NCBI RefSeq assembly: GCF_014257025.1 | Contig: NZ_JACMSF010000008.1 | Location: 169,288-233,287, forward strand | Reading direction: 5' to 3' | Source: Streptomyces cupreus | Lineage (GTDB): Bacteria > Actinomycetota > Actinomycetes > Streptomycetales > Streptomycetaceae | DNA: 64,000 nt | Part shown: positions 9,341 to 20,951 of the stretch, one piece after another | Layout of the letters: each line of letters opens with the position of its first letter | Position numbering within the stretch: the first letter of the stretch is position 1 | Program-made: the position numbers and the translations under genes | Notes under the pieces: generated by a model | Seen by the model: only the letters and a program-made list of their open reading frames with translations | The model's database searches: none | Told to the model about the DNA's origin: nothing

Positions 9341-10516
9341 ATGCAAGACACCCCGCCCGTGATCCTCGGCGACGAACCCGGCTCCTTCCCGTACAGCGTC
9401 CTCACCGAGCGGCATCCCGCGATCATCCGCCAGGTGAGCGAGGCCTTCCCGTACGGCCCCGAGCGGCGGGCCGCGCTCGACGCGCTCCTCGACGACTGCA
9501 CCAAGGGCGTGATCGAACCCCTCCCCGCCGACGCCCACGACCGGGACCGGTGGCGGGAGTGGGGCGCCGCCGCCTACGCGGGCCGCCCCTGGACCGACGT
9601 ACCGTGGCTGTGGGCGGAGAGTTACTTCTACCGCCGACTCCTCGCCGCCGTCGGCTACTTCACCCCCGGCACCTGGCAGGGCGTCGACCCCTTCCGGCCC
9701 GCCAAGCTGGCCGAGCTGGACTCCGAGGAGACGGACGAGGAACTGGCCGCGCTGGACGACCTGGCCGACTTGTCCGAGCCCGAGCAGGACCGGGCCCTGC
9801 TGCACGGCTCCCTGTGGGGCAACCGCGCGGACCTCGGGTTCCGGCTGTCCGCCGCCGACGGTACGACGCCGGGCGGGACCCCGCCCCTGGTCGCCGACGA
9901 CAGCGCGGCCCTGTGGTCCCTGCTCCGGCCCACCGGGACGGCTGAGTTGCTCTGCCTGGTCGCCGACAACGCGGGCCGCGAACTCATCCCCGACCTGCTA
10001 CTGATCGCCCACCTCCTGACCCGGGGGCGCGTCCAGCGGGCCGTCCTGCACGTCAAGTCGTATCCGTACTTCGTCTCCGACGCCACCCCGGCCGACGTAC
10101 TCGACGCCCTGCGCCGGCTTCGGTCGGCACAGGGCGAGGCGCGGGCGTACGGCGACGCGCTGTGGGCGGCGCTGACCGACGGACGGCTCGCGGTCCGCGC
10201 CCACCCGTTCTCCTGCGCGCCCCTGCCGTACGAGCGGATGCCCGACGACTTCCGCGGCGAGTTCGCCCCGGCCACGGTGACCGTGCTCAAGGGCGACCTC
10301 AACTACCGGCGCCTGGTGGGCGACCGCAAGTGGCCGCCGACCACCTCCTTCGCCGACGTCACTGCCTACTTCCCCGGCCCGGTCGCCGCCGTGCGCACCT
10401 TGAAGTCCGAGGTGATCACCGGCCTGGACGCCGGGACGGAGGCCGCCCTGACCGCCGCCGAGGATCAGCGCTGGCGCACCAGCGGCACGCACGCCCTGAT
10501 CCAGGTGCGCCGCTGA
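9341..10516 (+). CDS. DUF89/ARMT1-like damage-control phosphatase family protein
   Basis: The protein has 391 residues. Residues about 200-230 hold LCLVADNAGRELIPDLLLIA, in which Asp and Asn are the metal-binding residues of DUF89 proteins; VLHVKSYPYFVSDAT and VLKGDLNYRRL (the conserved Lys-Gly-Asp) follow. The family hydrolyses phosphate from damaged or overflow sugar phosphates and similar metabolites in a metal-dependent way. The start ATG 9341 lies 31 bp after the TetR gene; there is no obvious Shine-Dalgarno. It is convergent with the P450 gene, with 1 bp between stop codons. Substrate is unknown. Confidence 0.82.
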   Translation: MQDTPPVILGDEPGSFPYSVLTERHPAIIRQVSEAFPYGPERRAALDALLDDCTKGVIEPLPADAHDRDRWREWGAAAYAGRPWTDVPWLWAESYFYRRLLAAVGYFTPGTWQGVDPFRPAKLAELDSEETDEELAALDDLADLSEPEQDRALLHGSLWGNRADLGFRLSAADGTTPGGTPPLVADDSAALWSLLRPTGTAELLCLVADNAGRELIPDLLLIAHLLTRGRVQRAVLHVKSYPYFVSDATPADVLDALRRLRSAQGEARAYGDALWAALTDGRLAVRAHPFSCAPLPYERMPDDFRGEFAPATVTVLKGDLNYRRLVGDRKWPPTTSFADVTAYFPGPVAAVRTLKSEVITGLDAGTEAALTAAEDQRWRTSGTHALIQVRR

Positions 10517-10517
10517 C

Positions 10518-11780
10518 TCAAGTCACCCACGCCGGCAGCGACTTGATCCCGTTGATGAAGTTCGACACCAGCCGCCCGGCCGGACCCGCGGTGCGCAGCA
10601 CCGGCAGCGTCCTCATCGCCTCCCGGTACAGCACCCGCAGTTGCAGCCGGGCGAAGTGCGCGCCCAGGCAGACGTGCGGGCCGTCGCCGAAGGAGACGTG
10701 CGGATTCGGCGTACGCGTCAGGTCCAGCCGGTCCGGGTCCGCGAAGACCCGTTCGTCACGGTTGGCGGAGGCATGGAAGACGACGACCTTGTCACCGGCG
10801 CGGATCCGCCGCCCGGCGAGCTCGGTGTCGTGTTCGGCGGTACGGCGGAAGGTCAGCACCGGCGGATGCCAGCGCAGCAACTCATCGACAGCGGGCGCGA
10901 GTTCGATCCCTCCGGCGCGCAGTCGGTCGTAGGACTCCGGATGCTCGGCGAGTGCCAGCAGGCCGCCCGGTGCCGCGCCGCGCACGGTGTCGTTCCCGGC
11001 GATGGTGAGCAGGAAGAAGAACATCTCCAGCTCGGCGGCGGTGAGTTCGGCGTCGTGCGCGAGGATGGTGAGCACGTCGTCCGCCGGGTACCGCCTTTTG
11101 TACGCGGCCAGTTGGCCGGCGTAGTCGAACATGTCCCGCAGCATCGCCGGGGAGCGTGGATTGACCGGCTTGCCCGAGGCGTCCAGCACCGGCGGGCCGG
11201 CCTCGTCGGGGTCCTGGTAGCCGATGACCCGCTGGGTCCAGTGCAGCAGCAGCCCGCGGTCCGGCTCCGGGACGCCGAGCAGGTCGGCCAGGTTGAGCAG
11301 GGCGTAGTCGTCGGTGACGGCGGCGACGAGATCGACGGTGCCGTCCGCCTCGCGGGCCGTCTCCAGGGCCCGCGCGAACAGGTCCTGGGCGCGCTTCTCG
11401 GCGACCGCCGTGAAACGGTCGACGCGTCCCGGGGTGAACGCCCGGCTCACCAGCCTCCTCAACCTGCCGTGTCCCGGCGGATCCTGATTGAGCATCATGC
11501 GCCGGATGAACGGCAGATCCTCCGGGTCCGGGTCCCGGATCTGGGTGGCGCCCAGATGGGAGGAGTACGTCAGCGGTTCCTTGAGCACCCGGACGACGTC
11601 CGCGTGCCGGGTGACCGCCCAGAACCCGGGACCGGCCGGCCAGCCCAGCACCTCGGGCTCGTCCTGCCAGGCCACCGGGTGATGGTCGCGCAGGACGCGA
11701 TAGGCGGCGTAGGGGACGCCGGTGGCGTACCGGCGGGGATCGAAGACGTCGGGGACGGGTGGGGACGGGCGGCAGGTCAC
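10518..11780 (-). CDS. Cytochrome P450
   Basis: The protein has 420 residues. The I-helix motif is LTIAGNDTVRGAAPGG, the ExxR glutamate-arginine pair is expected about residues 280-290, and the heme-binding loop is VSFGDGPHVCLGAHFARLQL with the ligand cysteine. It is soluble and bacterial class, so it would need separate ferredoxin and reductase, neither of which is nearby. Its GTG start overlaps the stop codon of the alpha/beta hydrolase gene by four bases, so the two are co-translated. Substrate cannot be told. Because some Streptomyces butenolide and butyrolactone signals are finished by a P450 encoded near the AfsA homologue, a role in the signalling locus is possible but unproven. Confidence 0.92.
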   Translation of the reverse strand: MTCRPSPPVPDVFDPRRYATGVPYAAYRVLRDHHPVAWQDEPEVLGWPAGPGFWAVTRHADVVRVLKEPLTYSSHLGATQIRDPDPEDLPFIRRMMLNQDPPGHGRLRRLVSRAFTPGRVDRFTAVAEKRAQDLFARALETAREADGTVDLVAAVTDDYALLNLADLLGVPEPDRGLLLHWTQRVIGYQDPDEAGPPVLDASGKPVNPRSPAMLRDMFDYAGQLAAYKRRYPADDVLTILAHDAELTAAELEMFFFLLTIAGNDTVRGAAPGGLLALAEHPESYDRLRAGGIELAPAVDELLRWHPPVLTFRRTAEHDTELAGRRIRAGDKVVVFHASANRDERVFADPDRLDLTRTPNPHVSFGDGPHVCLGAHFARLQLRVLYREAMRTLPVLRTAGPAGRLVSNFINGIKSLPAWVT

Positions 11781-12619
11781 GCCTCCTCGCCCTCCGCCGT
11801 CGCGCCGGTCTCCTCCGCCTCGGCTGCCCCGGCTGTCTCGTCTTCGTCTTCGTCATCGGCGTCGAGGAAGGCCTCCACCACCTGGATCAGCTCCAGCGGG
11901 GTCTCGTCCATGGCGTAGTGCCCGGCGCCGGACAGCTCCCGTACCTCGCCGTACGGATACCAGCGCCGCCAGGTCTCCCGCAGCAGCGCGGCCGACAGCG
12001 CCGGGTCCAGACGGCCCGTGACGGCCAGTGCGGGCACCCGGACGCCGGCCACCTCGGCATGGAAGTCCTCCCCGGCCCAGGAGTCCAGCCAGGCCCGGAA
12101 CGCCTTCGGGTCGCTGACCGCGAGCGAGCGGCTGACCATCCGCTCCAGCCAGGCGGCGGGGCGGACGCCGCCCGTGGTGAAGTCGATGATCGTACGGCGG
12201 TTCTCCGGCAGATGCGCCGAGTCCGCGAAGAGCTCCCACTGGTCGGCAGGGAGCGGCAGCCCCGAGGCGGGCACCGGCGAGACGCCCACGATCCGCCGCA
12301 GCCGCCCCGGCGCCAGCGCCAGCAGCCGCTGGGCCACCGCCCCGCCCATCGAGTGGCCCACCACGGAGAACCGCTCCCAGCCGAGCCGGTCGGCCAGCTC
12401 CAGGAGGTCCTGCGCCGCCTCGGCCGTCGAGTACACGCCGACGGCGTCCTTCGCCTCGCCGTAGCCGCGCAGATCGACCAGCGCGTAGGTGAAGGACGTG
12501 ACGTCGAGGTCGGGCAGGACGCTCGCGTACGCGGACCGGTCGGCGAACCAGCCGTGCACCGCGAACACCTTGTGGGCGCCGTCGCCGTGCAGCTCATGTG
12601 GGAGCGAGAAGGAGGTCAT
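11777..12619 (-). CDS. Alpha/beta hydrolase
   Basis: The protein has 280 residues and starts at ATG 12619 (MTSFSLPHEL) with gagaaggaggt-type sequence just upstream. Nucleophile Ser is in VVGHSMGGAVAQ, the acid is probably Asp in VTGRLDPALS, and the general base is His in LSGAGHYAMDE. HGWFADRSAY supplies the oxyanion loop. An unusual acidic tail of about 28 residues (DADDEDEDETAG ...) closes the protein. It is coupled to the downstream P450 gene. Esterase, lactonase or peroxidase-like activity are all possible; a lactonase that clears the signal is an attractive but untested idea. Confidence 0.85.
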   Translation of the reverse strand: MTSFSLPHELHGDGAHKVFAVHGWFADRSAYASVLPDLDVTSFTYALVDLRGYGEAKDAVGVYSTAEAAQDLLELADRLGWERFSVVGHSMGGAVAQRLLALAPGRLRRIVGVSPVPASGLPLPADQWELFADSAHLPENRRTIIDFTTGGVRPAAWLERMVSRSLAVSDPKAFRAWLDSWAGEDFHAEVAGVRVPALAVTGRLDPALSAALLRETWRRWYPYGEVRELSGAGHYAMDETPLELIQVVEAFLDADDEDEDETAGAAEAEETGATAEGEEA

Positions 12620-12665
12620 GCGATTACGTTGGCGCCCCGGCCCCTGCTCGGCAAGAGCGCGCGGC

Positions 12666-13904
12666 TCAGTGGACGTACACGTCCTGCCACACCAGTCGGT
12701 GGTCCGACGTGGGGACGTTCGTGCCGCCGCCGACCAGTCGGTACAGGGGATCGTCGGACGTCGGCCAGAACACGCCGTTCGCGCCCGGAGCCAGACCACG
12801 GGAGGGCAGGACGTAGTCGACGCGCAGATTGCCCGGGGCGGTGTCGTTGAAGTCCGCGGTGTCGTACGCCGGATCGCCGGTGTGCGCGGTGTTGGCGCCG
12901 CCCTGGAGCTGCGCCGCCTCGACGGCGCCCTTGCTGGACGGCGGGGTGGCGGGCGGGCGGACCGCCGGGTGGTCCAGCAGCAGTCGGATGGCGTGATCGT
13001 AGCTGTCGCCGTCGAACGGGTCGGCGTTCTGGTCGCCGGCCAGCACGAACCGCGCCCCCGGCCGCAGCCCGCCGCGCACGCCCCGGTCGTCGTACAGATA
13101 GGCGCCGCGCCCGGGCCCGCCGATGTAGTCGGCCCACAGCCGTATCTCGTCGTGGTTGCGGCGGCCGTTGCGGTCCTCGGGGCCGTCGAAGGTGGGCGGG
13201 GTGGGGTGGGACACCAGGAAGTGCACGGCTTCCCGGCCGATCCGCACCGGCACGTCCCAGTGGCTCTTGGAGGACAGCCGGAAGATCGCCGTCGCCTCGG
13301 CGCCGTAGTAGCCCGGGGGCATGAGGTGGCCGGGCATGTCCTTCCACAGGAACCGCTGGAAGCTGCGCACCGCGCGCGTGGCGATCGGGTACTTGGACAG
13401 CACCACCATGCCGTACTGCCCCGGGAACCAGCCGTACCCGAAGGCGTCCTGCCCGTAGGCGTCCGAACCGGGCGTCGTCACCGCGCCGCCTCGGCCGTCG
13501 AGGTCGACGCCGGAAGCGACACCCGTGTTGACCGGCGCGGTGAAGTGGTACGGGTAGCGCACCGGCTCGGCACCGCGCTGGCCCACGGCCAGGTAGTTGT
13601 CCAGGAAGAGGCGGACCGCGGTGCCGCCCGCCACGTGGTCGAACTCGTTGATCAACAGCACATCGGGGTCGACCCGTTGGATCGTCTCCGCGACATTGCG
13701 CGCCTGGACGTTGTCCGGCGTGGACAGATCGGTGACGAGCGCGCCCTCGGCGGAGCGGTTGAGGGAGGCGTTGAAGGTGGCGAACCGGACCGCGCGGCCG
13801 TGGCGTTCGGCCGCCGAGGCGGGCCATGCGGCGGTGCCGGCCAGCGCCGCACCGGCGAGCGAGGCGAGGGCGGTACGGCGGGAAAGGGCTCTGGGCTGGT
13901 TCAT
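12666..13904 (-). CDS. Secreted endonuclease/exonuclease/phosphatase family protein
   Basis: The protein has 412 residues and starts at ATG 13904. The Tat-type signal LSRRTALASLAGAALAG is followed by an AWPASA cleavage site. The EEP fold signatures are present in order: FATFNASLNR near residue 42, DVLLINEFDH (catalytic Glu), RFVLAGDQNADP (Asp and Asn) and the final VPTSDHRLVWQD (Asp-His). This class includes secreted DNases and phosphatases. The start lies next to a tandem repeat of actccggtgagga in the leader (about 13908-13940), which also provides the Shine-Dalgarno sequence. It is transcribed divergently from geosmin synthase. Secreted nuclease is the likeliest role; phosphatase is possible. 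Confidence 0.87.
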   Translation of the reverse strand: MNQPRALSRRTALASLAGAALAGTAAWPASAAERHGRAVRFATFNASLNRSAEGALVTDLSTPDNVQARNVAETIQRVDPDVLLINEFDHVAGGTAVRLFLDNYLAVGQRGAEPVRYPYHFTAPVNTGVASGVDLDGRGGAVTTPGSDAYGQDAFGYGWFPGQYGMVVLSKYPIATRAVRSFQRFLWKDMPGHLMPPGYYGAEATAIFRLSSKSHWDVPVRIGREAVHFLVSHPTPPTFDGPEDRNGRRNHDEIRLWADYIGGPGRGAYLYDDRGVRGGLRPGARFVLAGDQNADPFDGDSYDHAIRLLLDHPAVRPPATPPSSKGAVEAAQLQGGANTAHTGDPAYDTADFNDTAPGNLRVDYVLPSRGLAPGANGVFWPTSDDPLYRLVGGGTNVPTSDHRLVWQDVYVH

Positions 13905-14082
13905 CGGGACTCCGGTGAGGAGAGGGACACTCCGGTGAGGAGGGGACACGAGAACCTCCGTAGTCTGCGCGCGTAGAGGTGAACGCCACAAGGGTCCTTG
14001 GGAATTCGGGGGTTCATCCCGGATTCACGCGATGGTGTGGTCATGTCCCGGCCCGAGGATGGCCGTCAGGGGCGCCGGGTAG

Positions 14083-17779
<3,697 letters not shown>

Positions 17780-17827
17780 GTCACAGAACGTAACAGCCGC
17801 CACTGACAACGGGACCCGCCGCCCGGC

Positions 17828-18541
17828 TCACACGGGCTGATGTGCGTGTTCCACGGCGGCCCTGGCCCAGGCCGTGACCATCGGGTGCGGTCGCGAGCCG
17901 TCGCCGGACAGCTCCGGCTGGAAGAGCGAGGCCAGGAAGAAGGGGTGGCCGGGCAGTTCGGCGATCCGGACCTGGCCACCCTCGTCGCGCCCGGAGAAGC
18001 GCAGGCCGTGCGCGGTGAGGGTGTCGAGGTGGCGGGAGGGGCCATATGCGCAGAAGTAGCGCTCGACCGTCCGCTCCGAGCCGATCACGGACCGCGCGAG
18101 CGAGTCCGGCTCGACGACGACCAGGGCCTCGTGGCCCACCAGCGAACAGGCCAGCGGCTCGATGATCAGGTCCTCGGCGGACGGGTCGTTCTCCGCGTGC
18201 GCCACGCCGGTCAGTCCGCAGACATGGCGGGCGTACTCCAGCACGGCGTGCTGGAACCCGGCGCACGTCCCCAGGAACGGGATGCCCTGCTCGCGCGCCG
18301 TGCGGATCGCCGCGATCACCCCGGCCTCGCTGCGGTACGGGCTGCCCGGCACCACCCACACCGCGTCGAACCCGTCCACCGCGCCCGGCTCGCCGGCCTC
18401 CTCGGTCGGGATCCAGTAGGCGTCCAGGACCAGCCGCTCGCGGGCGGCGAGGGCGTCGAGCAGCAGGGGGATCCGGGTGTGCGACACGACATTGGGGGAG
18501 CGGTCGCCGACCAGGGCGATCCGCGCGAAGGTCTCGGTCAT
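17828..18541 (-). CDS. CTP synthase C-terminal region-related (class I GATase-like) protein
   Basis: The protein has 237 residues with start ATG 18541, preceded by AGGA at 8 nt. It is a free-standing glutamine-amidotransferase-like domain. The nucleophile elbow GTCAGFQHAV keeps the Cys, and PGSPYRSEAGV fits the oxyanion strand. At the place of the catalytic His-x-Glu of CTP synthase (FHPEF) this protein has LFQPELS, so His is replaced by Gln while Glu remains. It may therefore not hydrolyse glutamine. No synthetase partner is adjacent. It is divergent from a LysR gene that may control it. The family is recognised but without an assigned function. Confidence 0.8.
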   Translation of the reverse strand: MTETFARIALVGDRSPNVVSHTRIPLLLDALAARERLVLDAYWIPTEEAGEPGAVDGFDAVWVVPGSPYRSEAGVIAAIRTAREQGIPFLGTCAGFQHAVLEYARHVCGLTGVAHAENDPSAEDLIIEPLACSLVGHEALVVVEPDSLARSVIGSERTVERYFCAYGPSRHLDTLTAHGLRFSGRDEGGQVRIAELPGHPFFLASLFQPELSGDGSRPHPMVTAWARAAVEHAHQPV

Positions 18542-18590
18542 GTCCTTCATCCTGGGCGCGCCCCCGAGTTCACGTCCAACGATGATCCCT

Positions 18591-18616
18591 GCATCCTCGA
18601 TAAGCAGAGCTGATGC
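18591..18616. promoter_or_regulatory. Inverted repeat in the GATase-like/LysR divergent promoter
   Basis: GCATC (18591-18595) and GATGC (18612-18616) form a perfect 5-bp dyad separated by 16 bp in the 88-bp gap between divergent genes. Its position suits a LysR operator, but the half-sites are short, so this is tentative. Confidence 0.35.
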
Positions 18617-18629
18617 CATCCTGATGGTC

Positions 18630-19514
18630 ATGGACCCGCATCTGCTGCGCACCTACGTCACGGTCGCCCGTCTCTCCTCCTTCTCCGAGGCCGCGCGTGA
18701 CCTCGGCTACACCCAATCGGCGGTGTCCCAGCACATCGCGGCCCTCGAACAGGACCTCGGCACCCCGCTGCTCACCCGCAGGCCCGTCGCCCCCACGGCC
18801 GCCGGCGAACGGCTGCTGGAGCACGCGGGCCCCCTGCTGCTGCGCCTGGACGCGGCCCGCGCGGACGTCGTACGGATGGCCGCCGCGCCCGCCCATGGGC
18901 TGACCCTGGCCGCCGCACCCACCGCCCTCGGACCCCGAGTCCTCGCCGCGCTTCCTACCGCCGGGGTGACCCTCAAGGTGCCGCCCCGGGACGAGATCCC
19001 GGCGGCCGTCGCCACCGGCACCGCCGACCTGGGCCTGGTCGACGGCCTGGCCGCCCCCAGCGACCCGCTGCGGCTGTCCGACGTGGCACCGCTGACCACG
19101 CGCGGCGCGGGCGAGGAGCCGGTGTGCGTGCTGCTGCCGGACGCGCATCCCCTCGCCCGGCGCCCCGGACTGCGCCTGGGCGACCTCGCCGACGCCCGCT
19201 GGCTGGACGCCCCCGACGCGGGCCTGCCGCTCGCCCAACTCCGCGCGGCGGGCGGCGGCCACGGCTTCCGCCCCTCCCTGCGGTACGAGGGCACCGACGT
19301 ACGTGCCCTCACCGCGCTGGCCGCCGCCGGGCACGGTCTGACCCTGCTGCCCCGCTCGGCGGCGACGGGGGTGCCGGGCGCCGTCGGCGTACCGGTCACC
19401 GCGCCACGGCTCGTGCACCGCACGGAACTGGTGTACGCCGGCTCGCTCCAGGGGGCGGCGCGGGAGCTGGCGGTCGCACTCACATCCCGTGACCAGGGAG
19501 ACTTCCGCTTCTGA
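18630..19514 (+). CDS. LysR-family transcriptional regulator
   Basis: The protein has 294 residues. MDPHLLRTYVTVARLSSFSE and YTQSAVSQHIAALEQDLGTPL form a classical LysR winged helix-turn-helix; residues about 90-290 form the periplasmic-binding-like sensor domain. ATG 18630 is chosen because the domain begins there; an in-frame ATG 6 bp upstream is possible. It is divergent from the GATase-like gene and probably controls it, in the usual LysR arrangement. The inducer is unknown. Confidence 0.9.
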   Translation: MDPHLLRTYVTVARLSSFSEAARDLGYTQSAVSQHIAALEQDLGTPLLTRRPVAPTAAGERLLEHAGPLLLRLDAARADVVRMAAAPAHGLTLAAAPTALGPRVLAALPTAGVTLKVPPRDEIPAAVATGTADLGLVDGLAAPSDPLRLSDVAPLTTRGAGEEPVCVLLPDAHPLARRPGLRLGDLADARWLDAPDAGLPLAQLRAAGGGHGFRPSLRYEGTDVRALTALAAAGHGLTLLPRSAATGVPGAVGVPVTAPRLVHRTELVYAGSLQGAARELAVALTSRDQGDFRF

Positions 19515-19569
19515 CCACCGCTCAGTCTCACTCGTTCGTGGCACGTCGTGCGCCGGCGCCCCGGGTAGT

Positions 19570-19608
19570 CCTCCTGCCGGAGGCGATCCGTAGCCTCCAG
19601 CCGGAGGC
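19570..19608 (+). promoter_or_regulatory. Tandem hairpins that enclose the ribosome-binding site of the PDZ gene
   Basis: Two near-identical hairpins stand in tandem: cctcc-tgcc-ggagg (19570-19583) and gcctcc-agcc-ggaggc (19593-19608). The GGAGG of the second stem is the Shine-Dalgarno sequence, 6 nt before the ATG at 19614, so folding would hide it. Confidence 0.5.
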
Positions 19609-19613
19609 GAGCC

Positions 19614-20186
19614 ATGGAACAGACCGCGTTGCGTCCCAAGCCGATGCCCGGCCAACAGCCCGGCGGCGGCACGAGGCCGGCCCCCGTCCGGCGCCCGCAC
19701 GCCGCGCGCCGGCGCGGACGCCGGCTCACGACCTTGCTGTTCGCGCTGTTCGTCGGCGCGGTCCTGGTCCTGTCCGGCGTCGGACTCGGCACGGTCGGCG
19801 CCACGGTGATCGGCATGAGCAAGCTGGCCGAGCTCCAGAAGGCGGGGCCGGGCCCGCGGAGCGCTCTTCCGGCATCGGTGCAGCCGCGTCCCACCCCGTC
19901 CGCGACGCCGAGTCCGACCCCCACGGCCACCCTCGGCGTGGAGGCCGTGGACGCCGAGAAGGCGGGCGCCCGGGTCGTCGGCGTCCATGTGCCGGGACCC
20001 GGCTACTCGGCGGGCCTGGTCCGCGGCGATGTCGTCCTGGTCCTCGGCACGACCCGCATCGACAACGCCGCCGACCTCGCCCGCGCGGTCGCCCGGGTCC
20101 GCCCGGGCACCGAGGTCACCCTGACGGTGCGTCATGAGAGCGGGGGCTATCAGCAGCTGACCGCCGTCCCCGGCGTCGTCACCTGA
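19614..20186 (+). CDS. PDZ-domain membrane protein
   Basis: The protein has 190 residues. A basic N-terminus (RRPHAARRRGRR) leads to one membrane segment (about 39-62), then a Pro/Thr/Ser linker (PRPTPSATPSPTPTATL), then a C-terminal PDZ domain of about 85 residues (VVGVHVPGPGYSAGLVRGDVV, with DNAADLARAVARVRPGTEV). It looks like an HtrA substrate-binding part without the protease domain, displayed outside the membrane. Such free PDZ proteins usually recruit or present C-termini of partner proteins. No protease is adjacent. The start is fixed by the strong GGAGG, which lies within a hairpin. Confidence 0.8.
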   Translation: MEQTALRPKPMPGQQPGGGTRPAPVRRPHAARRRGRRLTTLLFALFVGAVLVLSGVGLGTVGATVIGMSKLAELQKAGPGPRSALPASVQPRPTPSATPSPTPTATLGVEAVDAEKAGARVVGVHVPGPGYSAGLVRGDVVLVLGTTRIDNAADLARAVARVRPGTEVTLTVRHESGGYQQLTAVPGVVT

Positions 20187-20239
20187 CGGGAGTCGGAAAA
20201 CCACTGTCCCCAGGACCGCGTCCCGGCCACCATGACCCC

Positions 20240-20863
20240 ATGCTGACCACTCTTGTCGCCTTCCTGGGGGCCTGCACCCTGGTGGCCGCCTCGCCGGGGC
20301 CCAGCACGGTCCTGATCATCCGGCAGTCGCTGCACAGCCGCCGCTCCGGCTTTCTGACCGTGCTCGGCAACGAGACCGGCGTCTTCGTCTGGGGCGTCAT
20401 CGCCGCCTTCGGCCTCACCGCCCTGCTGACGGCCTCGGAGGTGGCGTACGACGTGATGCGCGTCGTCGGCGCGGTCGTCCTCGTCGGCTTCGGCGTCCAG
20501 ACGCTGCGGGCGGCGCGCCGCTCCAAGGGGGAGCAGGAGAGCGAGGCACAGGCGGACGGCGGCCGGTCCGGCCGGGCGTCCTACCGCGCGGGGCTGCTGC
20601 TCAACCTCGCCAACCCCAAAGCGGCCGTCTTCGCCCTGTCCTTCCTGCCGCAGTTCGTGCCCGACGGCGCCCCGCACCTGCCCACCATGGTGGGCCTCGC
20701 CGCGCTGTGGGCGGTCTACGAGATCGGCTACTACGGCCTGTACGTCTGGTTCGTCGGCCGGATGAGGAGCCTGCTGTCCCGCGCGGGAGTGCGCAGGCGA
20801 CTGGAACAGGTCTCCGGAGGCGTACTGCTGCTCCTCGGGGTCCGCATGGCCCTCGAAGGATGA
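20240..20863 (+). CDS. LysE-family amino-acid exporter
   Basis: The protein has 207 residues with about six membrane segments. The N-terminus LVAASPGPSTVLIIRQSL is the LysE/RhtB signature around the conserved PGP; GLLLNLANPKAAVFALSFLPQF is the second conserved loop. These proteins export amino acids or related compounds with the proton gradient. It lies 53 bp downstream of the PDZ gene on the same strand and may share a transcript. Substrate cannot be deduced. Confidence 0.88.
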   Translation: MLTTLVAFLGACTLVAASPGPSTVLIIRQSLHSRRSGFLTVLGNETGVFVWGVIAAFGLTALLTASEVAYDVMRVVGAVVLVGFGVQTLRAARRSKGEQESEAQADGGRSGRASYRAGLLLNLANPKAAVFALSFLPQFVPDGAPHLPTMVGLAALWAVYEIGYYGLYVWFVGRMRSLLSRAGVRRRLEQVSGGVLLLLGVRMALEG

Positions 20864-20951
20864 GACCAGGTCCGCCGACCGGCTCGCGCCGCCACCGCCG
20901 TCCGGGCAGGATGCTGCCCGTAGTCACCTTCACCCGCCCAGGGAGGCCCGG

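Noticed and set aside
13908..13941. Tandem actccggtgagga repeat upstream of the nuclease gene, as a possible operator
   Set aside because: Two imperfect copies in a leader that also act as Shine-Dalgarno sequence; too little to claim a regulatory site.
12616..13989. Long Arg/Pro-rich frame alongside the EEP nuclease gene
   Set aside because: Shadow frame of the nuclease; its composition is typical of off-frame high-GC translation.
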